This document shows, one piece after another, positions 63,814 through 64,000 of a stretch of DNA of 64,000 bases. Source of the DNA: an uncultured Carboxylicivirga sp. (GTDB lineage: Bacteria > Bacteroidota > Bacteroidia > Bacteroidales > Marinilabiliaceae); NCBI RefSeq assembly GCF_963668385.1, contig NZ_OY764327.1, positions 3,754,501 through 3,818,500 of the forward strand, read 5' to 3'. Both the position numbers and the translations under genes were made by a program. Under the pieces are notes generated by a model that ran no database searches, was not told the origin of the DNA, and saw only the letters and a list, made by a program, of their open reading frames with translations. Numbering within the stretch: position 1 is the first letter of the stretch; every line of letters begins with the position of its first letter.

Positions 63814-63960
63814 GAGGGTGTCCCAAAAGTAATTCTGTAAATACGAAATTTTTCAATATGTAATTATCCTTTCATTTTACCCTATCAAACCCTGCTCGCG
63901 GCAGGCAAGTTCCTCAAAAAGGAAAGCTTTAGTCCCCTATTAGGGAATAGGGGATCGCCG
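63814..63960. repeat. Hairpin-rich, possibly IS-derived sequence at the window edge
   Basis: GAGGGTGTCCCAAAAGT at 63814-63830 resembles terminal sequences I recall from insertion elements. Hairpins follow: CCTGC (63891-63895) with GCAGG (63902-63906), and TCCCCTATT (63934-63942) with AATAGGGGA (63947-63955). No transposase frame is visible before the window ends. Confidence 0.35.
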
Positions 63961-64000
63961 AAGCCAATTTGGAGTAACATAAAATGATATTTAATTACAT

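Overview
The window is AT-rich chromosomal DNA from a member of the Bacteroidota. The evidence is a SusC/SusD pair, many glycoside hydrolases with lipoprotein signals, -7 promoter boxes of the TAnnTTTG type, a FISUMP-domain lipoprotein and carboxypeptidase-regulatory-like domains. The gene set suggests a marine or gut Marinilabiliales-like lineage, but the sequence alone does not fix the genus.

Positions 1-23,300 hold a loose collection of small units. These are hypothetical membrane proteins and lipoproteins; a DUF5700 zinc-peptidase-like protein; an ICMT-like methyltransferase; a TetR/DUF2867 divergent pair with a duplicated operator; a carboxypeptidase-regulatory-like protein whose frame shifts at an A AAA AAG heptamer; DUF169, FISUMP and beta-helix proteins; an alpha/beta hydrolase; a cobalamin riboswitch ahead of a DUF4198 protein; an HTH regulator behind a perfect 16-bp inverted repeat; an AraC-controlled PHI/HPS (ribulose monophosphate) pair; an SDR-DUF2867 fusion; an HxlR/flavodoxin unit; and a FIST sensor protein with a 68-residue partner.

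Positions 23,389-55,737 are one large polysaccharide utilization locus (PUL) built to take apart N-linked glycoproteins. It is divergent around 41,900-42,335. The leftward arm encodes a PNGase F-type amidase, a DeoR regulator, CutC, a GH2 beta-mannosidase, a transglutaminase-like lipoprotein, a C69 dipeptidase, a CBM9-like protein, GH92, an aspartylglucosaminidase with a Tat signal, GH92 and GH92. The rightward arm encodes SusC, SusD, GH29, GH3-PA14, GH29 and GH20. Together they could cut the glycan from Asn, strip alpha-mannose, cleave Man-beta-GlcNAc, remove fucose and GlcNAc, hydrolyse GlcNAc-Asn and trim the peptide. No GH18/GH85 endoglycosidase is present. A ~190-bp structured repeat occurs once in each arm, in the same orientation relative to transcription, with one compensatory base-pair change in a 5-bp stem.

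Positions 55,791-62,450 hold an AraC regulator divergent from a three-gene RND efflux operon (adaptor, pump, TolC-like channel). The remainder is ~0.9 kb of gene-poor AT-rich DNA, one uncharacterised gene and a hairpin-rich repeat at the right edge. I saw no tRNA, rRNA, CRISPR array or complete insertion sequence.
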